NCBI RefSeq assembly: GCF_003043455.1
Contig: NZ_PZGG01000006.1
Coordinates: 1-63,658, forward strand
Reading direction: 5' to 3'
Source of the DNA: Staphylococcus simulans
GTDB taxonomy: Bacteria > Bacillota > Bacilli > Staphylococcales > Staphylococcaceae
Length of the DNA: 63,658 nt
Translations under genes and position numbers: made by a program
In this document: positions 62,089 through 63,658 of the stretch, piece after piece
Layout: each line of letters opens with the position of its first letter
How positions within the stretch are numbered: the stretch's first letter is position 1
Notes under the pieces: model-generated
The model's input: the letters and a program-made list of their open reading frames with translations, nothing else
The model's database searches: none
What the model was told of the DNA's origin: nothing

Positions 62089-63399
62089 TTAATTAAATGC
62101 GATAACCCCAATAATACCTGCCACAATAATCATACATACCGAAGAACCAATTGCCCATTTTAAAACAACTTTTTGGTTCGTTCCGTAATCAATACCAAGC
62201 ATACCTACAAGCAAGTAACCTGCTGCGTATAAAGGACTTAAGACATGAACAGGTTGTCCTAAGATGGAAGCTCTCGCCATCATCGCTTTAGAAACACCGA
62301 ATTGTTGTGCAGATTCTGCGAGAATCGGTAAGATACCATAATAGAATGGATCATTCGCCATAAAGTAAGTGAACGGCATACTTAGTACGGCAGTAATCAA
62401 TGCGAAATGATTTCCCATCGCATCTGGCACAATATGTACTAAAGCACTTGCCATATGGTCTACCATTTTTGTTCCACTCATCACACCTGTAAATACACCT
62501 GACGCAAAGACTAAACTCACTACTGCAAGTACATTTCCTGCGTGACGTTTAATCAGGTTGGATTGTACTTTAAGTTGCGGATAGTTAATAATTAACGCTA
62601 ACGCAAAGCCAAGCATAAAGAGTACAGGAATTGGTAAGAAATCTGTAATCAATGCCACTAATAATGTAATTGTCAAAGCGGCGTTAATAATCGTTAATTT
62701 CGGTCGCAATAATGCAAGTTCATCTTCATCTTTGGCATTTGAAATATGCATTTCTTCTAAAGTCAGTGATAAGTGATTCTTAATACCGATACGTTTGCGC
62801 TCTCTCTTCCCCAAGATATAAGCCGCTACAAACGCGAAGAGAATACCCGCGACCATCACTGGAATAACAGGTGTGAATACTTCCTCAGTTGTTAATTGAA
62901 GTGCTGAAATCGCACGCGCTGTCGGTCCACCCCATGGCGTCATATTCATAACACCGATAGCTAAAAGCGCAAGTGTAGATAAAATATATGGGTTCATGCC
63001 CATTTTCTTATACAACGGTAACATCGCTGTCACTGTAATAATGAATGTAGTAGTACCGTCTCCATCTAACGCAACAATAGATGCTAAAGCGACCGTTCCG
63101 ATTGTGATCTTTACAGGGTCTCCCTTAACCCCTTTCATAATCACGCTGATAATCGGATTAAATAATCCGGCATCAATCATAACCCCAAAATAGAGAATCG
63201 CGAAGACCAACATAATACCTGTTGGCGCAACGGTAGTAATCCCCGCAATAATATCCTTTCCTAAACTAGAGTAAAATCCCCCGATTAATCCGAATACTAC
63301 TGGTACCACAATAAGTGCTACCAGCGCTGACATTTTCCTGCTCATAATCAGAGCCATAAAGACAATGATCATTACAAAACCTAATAATGCTAAATTCAT
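62089..63399 (-). CDS. CitMHS-family citrate-metal/H+ symporter
   Basis: A 436-aa, 11-12-TM protein. The LALLGFVMIIVFMALIMSRKMSALVALI start, GVMIDAGLFNPI, the conserved VALDGDGTTTFIITVTAMLPLY and GVMNMTPWGGPTARA segments mark the CitMHS family, importing citrate complexed with Mg2+ or another divalent cation. A cre-like sequence lies upstream, consistent with catabolite repression as known for B. subtilis citM. No citrate lyase genes are in the window. Confidence 0.88.
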   Translation of the reverse strand: MNLALLGFVMIIVFMALIMSRKMSALVALIVVPVVFGLIGGFYSSLGKDIIAGITTVAPTGIMLVFAILYFGVMIDAGLFNPIISVIMKGVKGDPVKITIGTVALASIVALDGDGTTTFIITVTAMLPLYKKMGMNPYILSTLALLAIGVMNMTPWGGPTARAISALQLTTEEVFTPVIPVMVAGILFAFVAAYILGKRERKRIGIKNHLSLTLEEMHISNAKDEDELALLRPKLTIINAALTITLLVALITDFLPIPVLFMLGFALALIINYPQLKVQSNLIKRHAGNVLAVVSLVFASGVFTGVMSGTKMVDHMASALVHIVPDAMGNHFALITAVLSMPFTYFMANDPFYYGILPILAESAQQFGVSKAMMARASILGQPVHVLSPLYAAGYLLVGMLGIDYGTNQKVVLKWAIGSSVCMIIVAGIIGVIAFN

Positions 63400-63432
63400 G
63401 ATGTGTCCCCTTTTGTTTGTAATTTAACTGTC

Positions 63433-63446
63433 AGCAACCGCTTACA
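63433..63446 (-). promoter_or_regulatory. cre-like site upstream of the citrate transporter
   Basis: On the minus strand TGTAAGCGGTTGCT fits the CcpA cre consensus except at the last base. It lies 34-47 bp upstream of the start codon, probably over the promoter. Catabolite repression is inferred. Confidence 0.5.
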
Positions 63447-63529
63447 ATTAAATATAGTTTACCACAACATATAGTATTTTGAATATTCTAATCATTAAAG
63501 TCAGGTATTTTTATTTAACGAAAATAAAA

Positions 63530-63658
63530 AAGGGGCCGGGACATAATTGTTCTGGAACCTAATAAAAAGGACGATTTTCACATATAAAAATGAAAATCGT
63601 TCCTTTTTTATTTTGTCCAAGAAATTTTCAGCTCGTAGAGCTGCTAATTTCCTAATAT
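63530..63658. repeat. Staphylococcal intergenic repeat with hairpin (truncated by the window edge)
   Basis: GGGGCCGGGACATAATTGTT (63532-63551) is the start of a dispersed staphylococcal intergenic repeat, as I recall from related genomes. A hairpin follows, with arms AAAAAGGACGATTTTCA and TGAAAATCGTTCCTTTTT (63564-63608, one bulge). It probably also terminates a gene beyond the edge. The repeat continues off the window. Confidence 0.65.

Noticed and set aside
1..63658. CRISPR array, IS element, prophage genes or tRNA
   Set aside because: No regularly spaced repeats, transposase or integrase motifs, phage structural genes or cloverleaf sequences were found on reading.

Overview
The window is low-GC Firmicute chromosome and almost certainly Staphylococcus. 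The evidence is a KatA-type catalase behind a PerR-like box, a CstR/CstA/CstB persulfide locus, NorB-like and TcaA/YvbJ-like membrane proteins, an NDxxF lipoprotein, and a gggccgggacat-type intergenic repeat at the right edge. The sugar and carnitine gene content suggests a coagulase-negative species, perhaps of the simulans/carnosus group; the species is inference. No rRNA, tRNA, insertion sequence or CRISPR array was seen.

Layout. 1-5.1 kb: polyol (xylitol/arabinitol-type) catabolism, with a dehydrogenase, xylulokinase, MFS permease and a LacI-type regulator that has two copies of one palindromic operator. 5.2-12.8 kb: a GntR-controlled locus for a Gal-beta-1,3-HexNAc type disaccharide, with a mannose-family PTS, cytoplasmic GH35 beta-galactosidase, AgaS and a deacetylase. 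12.9-15.8 kb: a PD-(D/E)XK-like protein, an NDxxF lipoprotein and small membrane proteins. 16-20.1 kb: an ascorbate-type PTS (UlaABC-like) with a PRD regulator.

20.2-31 kb is a defence island on the minus strand: hsdR, a half-size hsdS-like gene, hsdM, hsdS and, 18 bp after hsdS, a type II CBASS operon. The CBASS genes are a CD-NTase, Cap2 (E2-E1), Cap3 (JAB) and a two-TM effector with an unrecognised C-terminal domain. The CD-NTase is split by a -1 frameshift at an A6 run that reads A AAA AAT in the zero frame. It is either phase-variable, programmed, an assembly error or freshly broken. 31-37 kb continues with unrecognised proteins and zinc-ribbon membrane proteins, including a TcaA/YvbJ-like one.

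37.4-47.7 kb: a NorB-like exporter and an OYE + FMN_bind + fumarate-reductase-like flavoenzyme under two Rex-like boxes, then a large SF1 helicase, ApbE (the likely flavinylating enzyme) and a cupin. 47.8-54.6 kb: katA, a small PH-like protein, a SAM hydrolase, and the cst persulfide locus with cstA/cstB divergent from cstR/TSUP exporter, without a local sqr. 54.8-57.8 kb: a TetR-controlled carnitine-to-glycine-betaine pathway. 57.9-63.4 kb: hypotheticals, a TPM-domain protein, a third copy of a zinc-ribbon/TM paralogue family (others at 33 and 46 kb), an alcohol dehydrogenase and a CitMHS citrate transporter.

Many genes start with TTG or GTG behind strong Shine-Dalgarno sequences; starts were set by those. 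All functional assignments come from reading motifs by eye; no database search was run.
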